Both the position numbers and the translations under genes were made by a program. The notes beneath the pieces were generated by a model. It searched no databases and was not told the origin of the DNA. It saw only the letters and a list, made by a program, of their open reading frames with translations. From Riptortus pedestris (Eukaryota > Arthropoda > Insecta > Hemiptera > Alydidae), in the NCBI GenBank assembly GCA_019009955.1, contig CM032229.1:7236001-7300000 (forward strand): 64,000 nt of DNA, written 5' to 3'. Below are positions 1-10,308 of this stretch, piece after piece (the first letter of the stretch is position 1; every line of letters begins with the position of its first letter).

Positions 1-879
1 CGTAATGATTTTCCGAAATAGCCAACCCTGAAGGGCAACTTTTGGGGATTAATAGAATAGAAATTTTATTTTTGAAGGATAAATGAAAATGTGTTCATAA
101 TCTATCCCACTACCCTTTTTGAATAATTCAAACCATAATCATGAATAGCATTTATTACAATTAAATATCATCTATAATGAACATATTTCCGTTCAAAAAC
201 CAATCCGAGCACATATAGTATAAGCATAGTTTAGCACGTAAGGTTATATTCATAATAGTAGATCTCAGTGGAAATCACTTCCCGTAATACCAGCATTAAA
301 CAGGAAATAAGTAAACTCAATTAATACTGTTGTCATACCTGTAGGGGAAGACCGTCGTCACTGGCTGATCTTGGAGTACTGCTGGCATTGTGCTTTCGAT
401 GGGAGGGCACCATCTTCAAGCCTGTCTAAAGTCGTACTGAGTGTCCGTTTGTTTATCAGTTGTATATATGTCCTGTTATCCGTCGTAGCTTGTTTACATT
501 TTCAAGGGTTGTTTACGTTTTTGTCCGGGTAAGCTTGTTTACGTGAAAGTACAGGTATGCTGTTTGTTAAGTATGAGTTTAGTCTTGTCAGGTGAATGAT
601 TTGGGTCAAGACAGGTATAGAAGTCTGTGGAGTAAGTTAAGTTTATTGAATTTAAAAAAAATGAAACTAAGTTCGTCGTCGCTTCGTCTGTTGTTCGTAA
701 GTATTCCCGTCTGTAGATCTTTATCGTTTGTTAGTACGTTTAAGCAGTTTCAGTGGTCTGAATATCGTATCAGAGCTAGTGTTGAGTTGTTCGTTTATAA
801 TGTCACCGTTAAATGTCCGTTGTTTGTAAATTTCCATGTTCTCTAATACGTCTAGTCTGCGTCCCTTTGTTTGTCTATG
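1..879. other. No gene recognised
   Basis: A+T-rich sequence with only short unconvincing ORFs. A segment near 395-440, with the words accatcttcaagcctgtc, recurs in altered form near 61556-61600, so part of this stretch is probably an old dispersed repeat. Confidence 0.4.
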
Positions 880-950
880 TAGAAGTTTCATACTGTCTGT
901 TATATTTGTAGGGTCGTGGCAGTGGTTGTCTTAATAGTATGAAACTTCTA
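880..950. repeat. Short hairpin with 15-bp inverted arms
   Basis: Positions 880-894 (tagaagtttcatact) are the exact reverse complement of 936-950, separated by a 41-nt loop. It sits at the edge of a Helitron-like fragment and may be a tiny fold-back insertion or a transcription-stop hairpin. The function is unknown. Confidence 0.6.
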
Positions 951-1366
951 AAAATAGAATTGTTCACTTCCGCTAAAGGTTTTAGCGTAAATTTCGTTTA
1001 TAATTCGGTATGCGAAAAAAATATATAGAACAAAAGTTACTCTAAATAACAAAATAAACAACTTTTGTTATGTTCATATGTGCCGAAAAACCAATAGGAA
1101 ACGAAATATCGCTATTTTTCAGGCCTTCCTTATAACCCCCACTCTTGTTCGTCTCAGAGAATATTAATATAGCCTAAAGTCTAAGTTGGGTTAGTAGTAA
1201 TATACATAGCAAGTTTCATAAAATTCGGCTAAGCCGTTTATGCGTGAAAAGGTAACAAACGAACACACACGAAAGAAACAAAATGCAGTTATGGTGTCTA
1301 TGACATGTGAAACGAAAAGTTATCGTGAAAATTCGCGAAAAAAATCAATGTACAGACAGAGGTTAC

Positions 1367-1371
<5 letters not shown>
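951..1371 (-). mobile_element. Helitron-like 5' fragment
   Basis: On the minus strand this reads from the start ttgtaacctctgtctgt through a block on aacttttgttatgttcat. The same order of blocks occurs in the fuller element at 39705-41334. Only the 5' half is present, the CTAG-type 3' hairpin is absent and there is no coding capacity. Like the fuller copy it abuts a (TA)n tract. Confidence 0.55.

Positions 1372-1441
<70 letters not shown>
1371..1441. repeat. (TA)n(GA)n microsatellite
   Basis: About 34 nt of TA repeat followed by about 36 nt of GA repeat, directly at the 5' end of the Helitron-like fragment. Confidence 0.95.
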
Positions 1442-1447
<6 letters not shown>

Positions 1448-1642
1448 TTGAATGGACCAATGTTGAATGCTGAAAGTGGAATGAAATACCTAAATGCTGA
1501 CTAAAGACTTTCACACATGCCAAGGTCCTGCCATCAACATGATCCGCCTCCAGCAAGGCCCCTTTTCTATTTTCACAATCCGGACTTATCTCTTTTAACT
1601 TCATACTTCAATGCCTGCAGCAGTATTATGAAATAGGATGAG

Positions 1643-1739
1643 TTACAGATTAAATTGTAAGGGACATTACGAGAATTACAGATTAAAATGTAAGGGATAT
1701 TGCTACAATTACAGATTACATTGTAAGGAATATTACAGG
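1643..1739. repeat. 33-bp tandem repeat, about 3 copies
   Basis: The word ttacagatta recurs at 1643, 1676 and 1709 with similar following sequence (ttgtaagg..atattac). It is a small imperfect minisatellite. The rest of 1442-2375 shows no gene. Confidence 0.7.
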
Positions 1740-2375
1740 TTAAATTCCATTGAAAGTATAAGTACTTTTAAGATTTATGATGGTATTTTTATCCCACAGT
1801 TAAATTTAGGGAATTAATTACCAAATAGTACAATTTATCCAGTTAGTTGAGAATATGTAAATGTAAGAAGATTTTATATATATTTGTTACATTGATTACA
1901 AAAACAATAATACACTACACACTTGGTAAGTTATTCATAACTTCTACTCACAGTATGCAGTGAAAACTTCACTTCTTATTGCTCAGTACAATAATTCACG
2001 ATCAAGGGAATTACTGAATTTCGCAAAACACGGCACTACACTGATTTTCACATAAAACACTGTACCGCAATGAAACTAAAATACACTGTTCACTACAGCT
2101 GTACTGAACGACTGTTATTTACTAGAAGAGAGCTGAGAACAAAACTAACTCTGGGGGAGGTGGGCCGCTTTTATAGACGGGCGGTGAGATTAATAGAGAA
2201 GTGCCAAGACTAGCCCAGTTCCTAGAGGGGTCTCGCCTAGTGCATTTCCTTTCATCGAGTTCGTACTTCTTAAATACGTGATCAACTTTGTGCCAATCCC
2301 CGTGCATGCGGCTTTCGCAACAATATATATTTATTTATGTATATGTGTGTGTGTGTGCTTGCGTATGTAGTCCGG

Positions 2376-2650
2376 TCGGTATTGAAGACCGAGATCTTTA
2401 CACACACCCGAGCGAGTCTTTAGGGGTACGTGAACAGACTCCTACCTAGTGAGGGATCAACTCGACTTCAATCCTCATTAACCCAGGAGGACCTGGAATG
2501 AGTTGAGCACATTAGGCTTAAGTGCCCCATTGGCCACGGGGGGGGGGGGGGTCAGAGCTCGGGTCACCCTGCCAGAGCATGCCTGTGGACGGGATCTAAG
2601 AGAGGCATAATCATTAGTCTTCCGGAGGGGCTGTAAGACATAAATTTTTT
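2376..2650 (-). mobile_element. SINE-like body, minus strand
   Basis: The reverse complement aligns by eye with 43570-43740, sharing gactaa-gattatg, ctctcttag, cccgtcca, aactcattccaggtcct and a following ggttgat-ctcactac. That makes it a second copy of a dispersed family whose other copy sits beside a tRNA-like B box. A G run at about 2540-2551 lies inside it. No head with A and B boxes is visible here. Confidence 0.5.
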
Positions 2651-2778
2651 TTTAGGATTCCAGTGATCCATAAGGCTGCGACACCAGCTTAACGAACTCA
2701 TTAATTAATGTTCTCCATTGGCCGTGATCAAACTGTGCCTCCAGTGTAGTGGTACTTGTATCCACGCCTAAACGTCCT

Positions 2779-2781
<3 letters not shown>

Positions 2782-2828
<47 letters not shown>
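2782..2828. repeat. (AT)n microsatellite
   Basis: An uninterrupted AT dinucleotide run of about 47 nt. Confidence 0.95.
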
Positions 2829-2830
<2 letters not shown>

Positions 2831-2888
2831 TATTCTGGGCCTAATATACATATATATTCTACATAATTTAATAAGCAAGAGCACCTAT

Positions 2889-3103
2889 AAAAACACCTTT
2901 CTTTCCCAGCAAACTTTATTCACGATTGCCTTAAATGTTTCGTGGCTTACCTTCCACCTCTTCAGGGTTATTATTTTAAATTATTTTAGGACATACTAAT
3001 GTGGTAATGTCGCAATGAATTATCAGGTATACGGTAGGTAAGCCGTGTAGAGGAAAATGTAGACCAATTGTGAATAAAGTTTGCGGGGAGAGGTGCTTTT
3101 TTG
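2889..3103. mobile_element. Fold-back element 1 with hammerhead-like core
   Basis: The arms 2889-2955 and 3033-3103 are imperfect inverted repeats sharing caaactttattcac, attg and ggcttacct, with a loop of about 77 nt. On the minus strand 2937-2967 reads CCTGAAGA, then a GTGG/CCAC hairpin, then GAAAC, close to a hammerhead ribozyme core. Tandem or inverted terminal repeats with such cores are known from Penelope-like retroelements. Assignment here is inference. Confidence 0.5.
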
Positions 3104-3114
3104 ACAACTATGAT

Positions 3115-3116
<2 letters not shown>

Positions 3117-3170
<54 letters not shown>

Positions 3171-3174
3171 ATAC
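3117..3174. repeat. (TA)n(CA)n microsatellite
   Basis: A TA run from about 3118 to 3160 followed by short acacacatac repeats, flanking fold-back element 1. Confidence 0.9.
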
Positions 3175-3925
3175 ATGCTTATTTAGATATGTGTGAGTAT
3201 GGACACCGATAACTCAACCTAAGTACTTTGCCCCACCTGAAATCCATAGTTTGGCTACTTTTCGAGAGGTTGTATTGGAGTGTTTTGACAGGTGGTTGAT
3301 ATTTGTCTGCAAATGCCTCTGAGGATTGCTTTATTATGTAAGTGCCTGCTATCGGTCAAGCATTCATCATCAATAGCCTATCCGGTGGGTATTAAGAAGC
3401 ATTTATGGAGCTAACAGCTGATTGGTGTAGTAGAATTACATGCATTTAGCACCAACTACTGGAGGAGCTACTGGCCTAGTGACCTTCACTGCTTGCATCA
3501 CAGGGTCTAGGCCGCTCTATCATGGAAGCCTCAACAGCCAATTTTAGAAAGTAACACAAAGTATCGTGTAGTCTTCAAATTTCTTCTATTTATCTTCAAG
3601 ACCTTTACACGAATAACTATGGGATTTACGACACCGGCAAACGCCATGCTCATTAATAAGGTTGTCCTTTCAAAAATTGCTTTTACAATGAAGAGAATAG
3701 TTAACAGGTTTGCTGTTGGGAAGCACTTTGGGTTACGGTTGTATATTTTATATTTGAACGCAATCAGCTCCTTTCTATCATGCTTGTTAATGTTTTACTT
3801 TTTTTATTCTTAATCTAACTTATTTAGATTAAGTTAAAGGAAAATCTTATTACTCTAAGAGACCAACTAATGTCTCGAGATTAAGAAAACAAAGACAATT
3901 CATGGCGCAGTATTCTATATAAACA
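3175..3925. other. No gene recognised
   Basis: Only short ORFs without recognisable motifs. I see no repeat family clearly shared with other parts of the window. Confidence 0.4.
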
Positions 3926-4143
3926 AAGTCCGTCACGCAGGGGCTGCGTAAACTAAGCAGATTTCCTACGGGAAGGTTTACAACAGATAAATCTACGTGC
4001 TAGTAACAATACCGTGAATGTTAAGCGAATAAATACAAACGGTAAGAAGAAATCTTTCAGTCAATTTACAAGTTAATAATATCTACAAACGGAAAGCGTC
4101 TGAACTGTAAACAAACAGGTCAGTGCTGAATTCATAGAATATA
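3926..4143 (+). repeat. Family X 5' end, variant body
   Basis: Starts aaagtccgtcacgcagg, has the ACGCAG-ggg-CTGCGT hairpin and then taagcagatttcc. It continues with a body (aaatctacgtgctagtaac..., tacaaacggtaa) shared with copies at 22244 and 46065 and, inverted, at 41930-42066 and 46400-46556. This appears to be a subfamily that lacks the TA-tract body. Fold-back element 2 follows directly. Confidence 0.7.
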
Positions 4144-4392
4144 ATGTATGTAGGATGAAAAAATTGTTGGCTACGCTTTCACTATAATAATTTATTGAAA
4201 CGGCAAAGCGCTGTCGATGTTGTGCATCATCGTCAGTGCCCGAAGGTCGTCGATGTTGACCTGACGGCTCATGGAGCTGGACTGCTAGGTCCAAGAGTCG
4301 TGACGATGATGCACAGCATCGAAAGCGCTTTGCCGTTTCAATAAATTATTATAGTGGAAGCGCAGCCAACCATTTTTTCATCCTACATACAT
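4144..4392. mobile_element. Fold-back element 2 with hammerhead-like core
   Basis: The arms 4144-4236 and 4300-4392 are near-perfect inverted repeats of about 93 bp around a 63-nt centre, flanked by TA on both sides (4142-4143, 4393-4394). Plus-strand 4300-4330 reads GTGACGAT, a GATG-cacag-CATC hairpin, then GAAAGCGC. The layout matches fold-back elements 1 and 3. It may be a TA-targeting MITE or a pair of inverted Penelope-type terminal repeats. Confidence 0.7.
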
Positions 4393-4489
4393 TAGAAGTC
4401 ACTTCCACCTGCCAGAATACCAACTCAGATGTCTCTTGATAACAACTCAGACTTCGACTAATGTGGTTTATTATATAAAAGAATATTGT

Positions 4490-4830
4490 TTATGTGACGT
4501 TATTAGGAGTGGGATTTTGCTGAAGGCTGAAAAGTAAAAAATGAATGTATCTCGGTTAATACTCCAGATAGAGAATAAATGTATACAACAATATTTATAG
4601 ATCATTTAATGTGCAATAACATTGATTCCATACACATTTTCGAGCCGACTTATAGTAACGGAGATATTGAATTTTCTAAAATTCCTACTCTAAACCCCTC
4701 CCGTCCACTGGTCCGATTTCAGCCGTTAACGAACTTGATCTTTCTTTTTACATTTACCCCAATTTCTTTTTTGATTTTACTTGGCCACATTACTCAGTAT
4801 TAAGGATCAAACTCATTAACAATATTGTTC
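4490..4830 (+). repeat. Family X internal fragment
   Basis: Contains ordered family X blocks: tgctgaaggctgaaaa, atctcggttaatact, gatagagaataaatgtata, acggagatattgaatttt, gatttcagccgttaacgaac. The 5' and 3' terminal hairpins are missing. Confidence 0.7.
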
Positions 4831-5274
4831 TTGTTGATATCGATAGTTGGTTGCATGTTGTTATAAACAGTTTATCTCGAGACGATCTAATGTCACTTTA
4901 CAAATATATTGCCAGTCTGGTTAAATCAAGGTCATCATTATTACATTTTTAATATAAGCATCATTTATTGGTCCATATTTTTTTGTAAGTTTGTTATGTT
5001 TCCATTATTCATTTTCAGTATACATTTATTTTTTTTTTAAAAAAAGAGGATTGAAAAAAAGGAACTCTGTCAATGTTTTTTTCTCTCTGTGTTTATTTAT
5101 TTATTTGGTTGCGTCAAATCAATGTTGGTTTCTGTAAGTTATGTTAATAAACTGAAATAGTTTCTAAAAATGTAATTAAATAATTTATTATGTAATAAAA
5201 GAAACGTGTTGTAAATAAAAAATAAGTACATTGTAAACAAAATATAAATCCGTCAAAAATATCATTAAACCTTC

Positions 5275-5925
5275 CATTCATTCAAGAAAACAGGGCCTTT
5301 TACGGGTGTTACAAAGTTTCACATTACATTTTCAGCATAAAACAACCGTTTGATTTTGGTGACAGAGTCTGCACTTTCCTTTTGTAGTGAATACTTGTCA
5401 ATGGTGCATCCCATCAAGTCTTGCTGCATTGGCTATGAGAGCTGCAGCAGTTCTTGGCTGCAATTGGTGGTGTCTAGCCCTTTTAGCTCGCCGGTCCAGC
5501 AGAATATCCTCTGCAATGTGTATTCGAAATTGTTTTAAATTCATTTTTTTAGGGTGTTCCTTTTGTGCAATAGCAATACGTTATTAACCACAAAATCCAA
5601 TTATTAGCTGAAAATGTTCATGTAATATTTGTGGGAGCGGTAACCTGTTCTATAAAGTGCAACGAACATGTCACTAAGGTCAACACTTTGTTGTCATACC
5701 ATTTAATCATGCTGATACACTTTTTGTTATCAACGTATTCTTCATAACATCCTCTTCCCTCTTTCACCCTCAATATTGAAATGTTCCAATACTTCATTCA
5801 TTTCAATTTGAAAATTTCCTTCATCCATTTTGGGGCATCCGTGTGCATTTTCTCCTTCATTGTTGCTTTCTTCTTCATCAGAGGTGATACTAAATTTTGG
5901 TAGCAAAGAGAAAAATCGTTTCACC
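5275..5925 (-). pseudogene. PGBD-like piggyBac transposase relic
   Basis: Minus-strand translation shows pieces typical of PGBD-type piggyBac transposases. There is an acidic stretch (5742-5924), then GRGCYEEYV and IKWYDNKVLTLV near 5740-5680. After a gap comes HPKKMNLKQFRIHIAE near 5580-5520, and finally a cysteine-rich tail, CRLC followed by C-x2-C-x4-C, near 5385-5280. The central block that should carry the YN..MGGVD catalytic Asp is missing. In-frame stops break the remainder, including one inside the cysteine cluster. Identity rests on family patterns from memory. I could not fix terminal repeats or TTAA ends. Confidence 0.6.
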
Positions 5926-6410
5926 TCGACTTTTATACGTATCTGTTAATTAAAATGGTAAACGTAAGAAATAATATAAAACCATGCCCCTTGGGCAAAT
6001 TTGTTGGTATTTGGCCAGGGTGAACTTAAGTACACCATCATTAAAATCCATGCTAAAACTCTATTTCTCTCCAGAATGGAAAATGAAACACATAGGAACT
6101 TAAATACAATCCTTTACAACTAATTCACCCATTTTGGTTCATATTTAAATCGAATAGCGTATATTTTAATTAATTAGAAACTTCGCTGGCAAAAAGTGTG
6201 AAGTAGGGTGGTAAACAATGATGATTTTCTTCGTATATTGCTAGTAATTAGCTCCAATAACAATAAATGGACATTTGTCGCATATGTTCATGCTTGGGAG
6301 GTTACAGGGGTGTGGACTGTGGCCCAAAAGGGGTAAGAATAGAAGCAGTTGCTCTCTGGGAGAGTTAAATATGAACGGTGTCTTTAAAGACACCTTGGCT
6401 AGTTAAGGGT
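5926..6410. other. No gene recognised
   Basis: No coding signal or clear repeat seen, apart from a weak family X-like end near 6405-6425. Confidence 0.3.
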
Positions 6411-7670
6411 TAAGCAGATTTCCCACATGCTGGTATATATATTTTCTATTTCTAAGTAAAATCCGAATTGAAGTGAGGGTTTACTGAAGGCTGAAAACAA
6501 GAAAGTAAAAATAACGAGCTTAATACTTTGCTAAGAAAAAATGTTTGAAGTTCAATCGTAGATCCCCAATAGCTTAACAAAATTAGTCCTATACTATTTT
6601 TTACTCCGACTCACAATAACTGAGATATTTTTAAATTTCATGTTTCCCCCCTATTAACCCTCCTCCCCCCCGTTGTTGGTTCGTTATCAATCATGAAGGA
6701 CTATGAACTTTTGTGTTAAATTAAACGGTTAACTATCAATTATGGTATAGATCAAATGAACATTATCTTGTAAAGAAAGAGAAATCTTAATTGATGACGT
6801 CATGAGATAAAGAAGTTGCATGTATCCCACAAATTAAAAGTTCAATAAAAACAATATTTGAATATTAAATGAAGGGCTTCAAGATATAACAGTGTATTTT
6901 TATATTCTGACTTGAGTAGAAGTTTGCTAAAGGCAGACAACTATAAAATGCAATTATCTCGGTTAATATTAAAGGTACTGAATAATTGTATTTAACAACA
7001 TTTATAAACAAATGTGCATTAAGATTACTTCTACACAAGTTTTTGATCATAATTACGGAGATATATTGAATTTTCGAAATCCCCCCTAAACCCGTCTCCT
7101 TGCTTGTACAATTGTATCCATTAACGAACCTGAATTTTAGTTTTGCATGAAACACTTACATATCGCGTTTGGTAAAGATCACACAAAAATTGCGACCACT
7201 AGAGCACTTAACAGTATAGTTACCTATATATAGTTTTGAACGGTTATCATTTTCTCAGGTAAGAAAAAACGCCTCGTTCCTTCACTATTCTTTATTCGTT
7301 GTGACAGAGCGCTTTCAGAGCATACGCTACATCATCAGTGCCCTGCTCTTCACAATGATGTGACAGGAACCAAGGATTCCCTGTGACTCCTTGGAGAGTC
7401 ACATCATTGTGAAGAGGGCACTGATGATGTAGCGTATGCTCTGAAAGCGCACTGTCACAACGAATAAAGAATAGTGAAGGAACGAGGCGTTTTTTCTTAC
7501 CTGAGATAATAATTCCTTCACCATTCAGCACCTCAAAAATGGATTATCATTTTAGTCAACTCCTAGGTAGGTTCTATGAATATTTTAAGAAATGTTTCGA
7601 AAACAGCGTCAAGAGTACAACCTCAATAGCTGAGTTCCCTTGAGGGAAATCTGCTAAAAAAACAACTATT
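6411..7670 (+). repeat. Family X, two partial copies, 3' end intact
   Basis: Begins taagcagatttcccac. It carries the tgaaggctgaaaac and atctcggttaatatt blocks (partly twice, so two overlapping partial copies) and ends cctcaatagctg..ttcccttgagggaaatctgctaa near 7622-7664, the 3' hairpin plus CTAA. Fold-back element 3 is inserted at 7254-7543. Confidence 0.7.
7254..7543. mobile_element. Fold-back element 3 with 10-bp target duplication
   Basis: Near-perfect inverted arms of about 110 bp (7254-7365 and 7398-7505) surround a loop of about 32 nt, followed by a 36-nt single-copy tail. The exact 10-bp direct repeat ttatcatttt lies on both sides (7244-7253 and 7544-7553) and interrupts the family X block that elsewhere reads cctcattttcgtcatctcc. 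Plus-strand 7416-7454 has GGCACTGATGAT, a weak hairpin, then GAAAGCGC, a hammerhead-like core. Ten-bp duplications and asymmetry argue against a simple TA-type MITE. Confidence 0.8.
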
Positions 7671-8395
7671 AGCTAAGTCGTTAAGTAGGAAAATTGAGAA
7701 TTGTGTTGCTGGTAAGATATTTTCTTGAAATGGCTAATAGATGAAGGTAGTGTAGGTAGTAAGGTTCTCAGACTGGATCCAAAGAGATTCACTCTCCGTT
7801 AGCTGATTATGATGACACAGAGGTCTTGAACTCTCATCTAGCACTCGATAGGTCAGAAATAAATATGGCTCCACAAAGTAATCATTTCAAAACATTATGA
7901 AGGGTTCAACTTCTTAGTCAACACCTTCCAACGCATTTAATTAACAATTTCAATGAGCCATGTCTTATCTTTATATTAATTTAACTGTTTAAATTATAGA
8001 GGAAAAAGGTTTTAGCCGAGGCAACTGTTATTTTCCTGTTCAAACGATACAGTAACACTCGATTTATTACTAAATAGATTGACTTATAATTCAGCAGATT
8101 GGTATTGACTTACCAAAATTTATTATTTAATCCCATGTGTCTAACGTCGTCAATCGATATAACACTTAATAATTTATTGGTATTAGTAAAATTATATTTT
8201 CGAAATTTGTATTTTTATAACTTGTCTACCTTCACAGATTGAAGTGTATTTTTTATTTTTCATATCATGGGCTATTGATGGATAGAATGGATATTTAAAT
8301 AATATGGTCATTTAGTTGAAATGGGTCATCTCAGGGAAGCTATATTATTTGATAATGAAGTCATTTCTGCTAGAATTAGACGAATCAAGTTGGCC
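7671..8395. other. No gene recognised
   Basis: No ORF with recognisable motifs and no repeat that I can match elsewhere in the window. Confidence 0.4.
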
Positions 8396-8525
8396 TCATG
8401 CAGAAAACGCAGTCACACGGGGCTGCGTAAACTGAGCAGACTTCCCACGCATTGGAATTTCACACAACTGATCTCATCTCAGCATATATTCTCTATTTCC
8501 AAAAAAAAAAGTCCCAGAGGCGATA

Positions 8526-8565
<40 letters not shown>

Positions 8566-9029
8566 CATTAAATAAACAGATTTTCCGTGCGCCAACTATT
8601 GGCATTTATCCCAAAAAGTAAAATATGAGAGTAATATTTGGTATTTAACCTTGGCATGAAGTGATTCATGATCTAACGGCTTATTGTTAACATGACATGA
8701 GTAGGAGTGGGGGTTTACTGATAGCCAAAAACTAAAATATTGACATATCTTGTTAATATTCAGTACAGAAAAAAAATGTATATAACAAAAAAATATAGAA
8801 AATGTAATTTCCAATATGCTTAGTTCTATACACCGTTTCGATCCAACGTATAATAATGGAAATATTTCGCCATTCCCCCGGTAACCCCCCCCCCCTGTTG
8901 GATTTCAGCAGTAACGAACTTGATCGGTAATTTGCCATAAAAAGTTTAAATATCCAGTTTGGTAATTATTTAAATCTCCTAATTGGCAAATTTTGTAAAA
9001 TTACAACTGCTAGCGAGTTAACAGACAAA
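8396..9029 (+). repeat. Family X copy hosting mariner
   Basis: Starts with a degraded acgcagtcacacggggctgcgtaaactgagcaga and continues through gagtaggagtgggggtttactg, the C-rich stretch near 8877-8896 and gtttaaatatccagtttggtaa. It stops at acagacaaata, where family X normally has its TA tract and where mariner inserted. A T run of 34 nt (8528-8561) lies inside. Confidence 0.75.
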
Positions 9030-9031
9030 TA

Positions 9032-10306
9032 TAGGGTTGGGGAAAAAGTAATTTCGGTATTTTTCATGTTTTTCAAAGCGCCTTTATTTATATAAATTTT
9101 AGATATTAATCAATGATATATGCGCCGTTTCGATCGATGACCTTTTGCCATTTTTTCGGTAAAACCATTATACCTTCACTATAGAAGTTCTGTGATTTCT
9201 GGGTGAAAAACTGAACCAAGTGATTTTCACAAGCCTCTTTTGATTCCAGCTTTACACCATTAAGAGAGTTCTGAAGAGAACAAAACAAGTGGTAGACAGG
9301 CGGTGCAAGGTCCGGGCTGTATGGTGGATGCATCAAAACTTCCCAGCCAAACTCTCGTAATTTTTGCCGAGACACCAAAGATGGGTGTGGTCTAGCATTG
9401 CCGTGATGGAATACAACGCCTTTCCTATTGATCAATTCTGGCCGTTTTTCTTGAATCTCCTGCTTCAACCATATTAGTTGTTGGCAGTAGAGAGTCGAAT
9501 CAATGGTTTGGCCAGGTTTGAGCAGCTCATGATGAACAATGCCTTTCCAATCCCACCAAACACTCAGCATCACCTTCCTTAGTGTCAATCCAGACTTTGC
9601 CACTGTTTGTGAAGTTTCTCCGGGTTTCGACCACGATCTTTTTCGCACATTATTGTCGTACGTGATCCACTTTTCATCACCTGTAATCATTCTTTTCAAA
9701 AATGGCTCGATTTCATTTCGTTTCACCAGCGATTCACAAATGGAAACTCTGTCCATTAAATTTTTTACAGTTAATTCGTGTGGAACCCATATATCGAGGT
9801 TCTTTTGGTATCCATTCTTATGTAAATGGGTCAAAACTGTTTTATGATCGATGTTTAGCTCCATAGCGATGTCACGAGATGAAATGTGTAGGTCTACCTC
9901 GATTTTCTGAAGAATTTCATAGACTTGTTCAACAATTGGCCTGCCAGGGCGAGGTTCACCATTAAGGTCAAAATTTCCGGAACGAAATCGAGCAAACCAG
10001 TTCTGACACTGACATTCACTTAAACAGACATCACCATAAACACCTCACAATTGTCGATGAGCCTGAGCTGCATTTATCCCTTTTCGAAAGTAAAAAAGCA
10101 ATACATGACGAAAATGGCCTTCTGGAATCTCCATTTTCAAAGCGCAATAAAGTTTGACTGAGTAAATGAATGAAACTGTAGAGATATTTGGAATATTCTA
10201 TGGACTATGGCCTTTCAAACGTGGTATAGTATGGCTTCACTGAATAAGGATTACAAGAGATAAGCGACTATAGGGATAAACCGAAATTACTTTTTCCCCA
10301 ACCCTA
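9032..10306 (-). mobile_element. mariner transposon, complete ends
   Basis: The 27-bp perfect terminal inverted repeats begin tagggttggggaaaaagtaa (9032-9058 and its complement at 10280-10306). The flanking TA duplications are 9030-9031 and 10307-10308, giving a 1275-bp element, the usual mariner size. It is inserted in the TA-rich part of a family X copy. The ends look mobilisable in trans even though the transposase is dead. Confidence 0.95.
9106..10134 (-). pseudogene. mariner transposase, inactivated
   Basis: From the ATG at 10134 the frame runs 342 codons to 9106, normal for mariner, with one in-frame TGA (10045-10047, codon 30) in the N-terminal helix-turn-helix region, where relatives have a codon for RQLCGVYG-like sequence. 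Downstream are WVPHEL, the first catalytic Asp in TGDEKWITYD, and the YSPDLAP signature. The second catalytic Asp is Gly (HHGNARPH in place of H-D-N). The third is Val (APPVYHLF in place of the usual Asp before YHLF). The 34-residue spacing between those two sites is intact, identifying the DD34D family. Two of three metal ligands are lost, so it cannot catalyse transposition. Confidence 0.93.
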
Positions 10307-10308
10307 TA

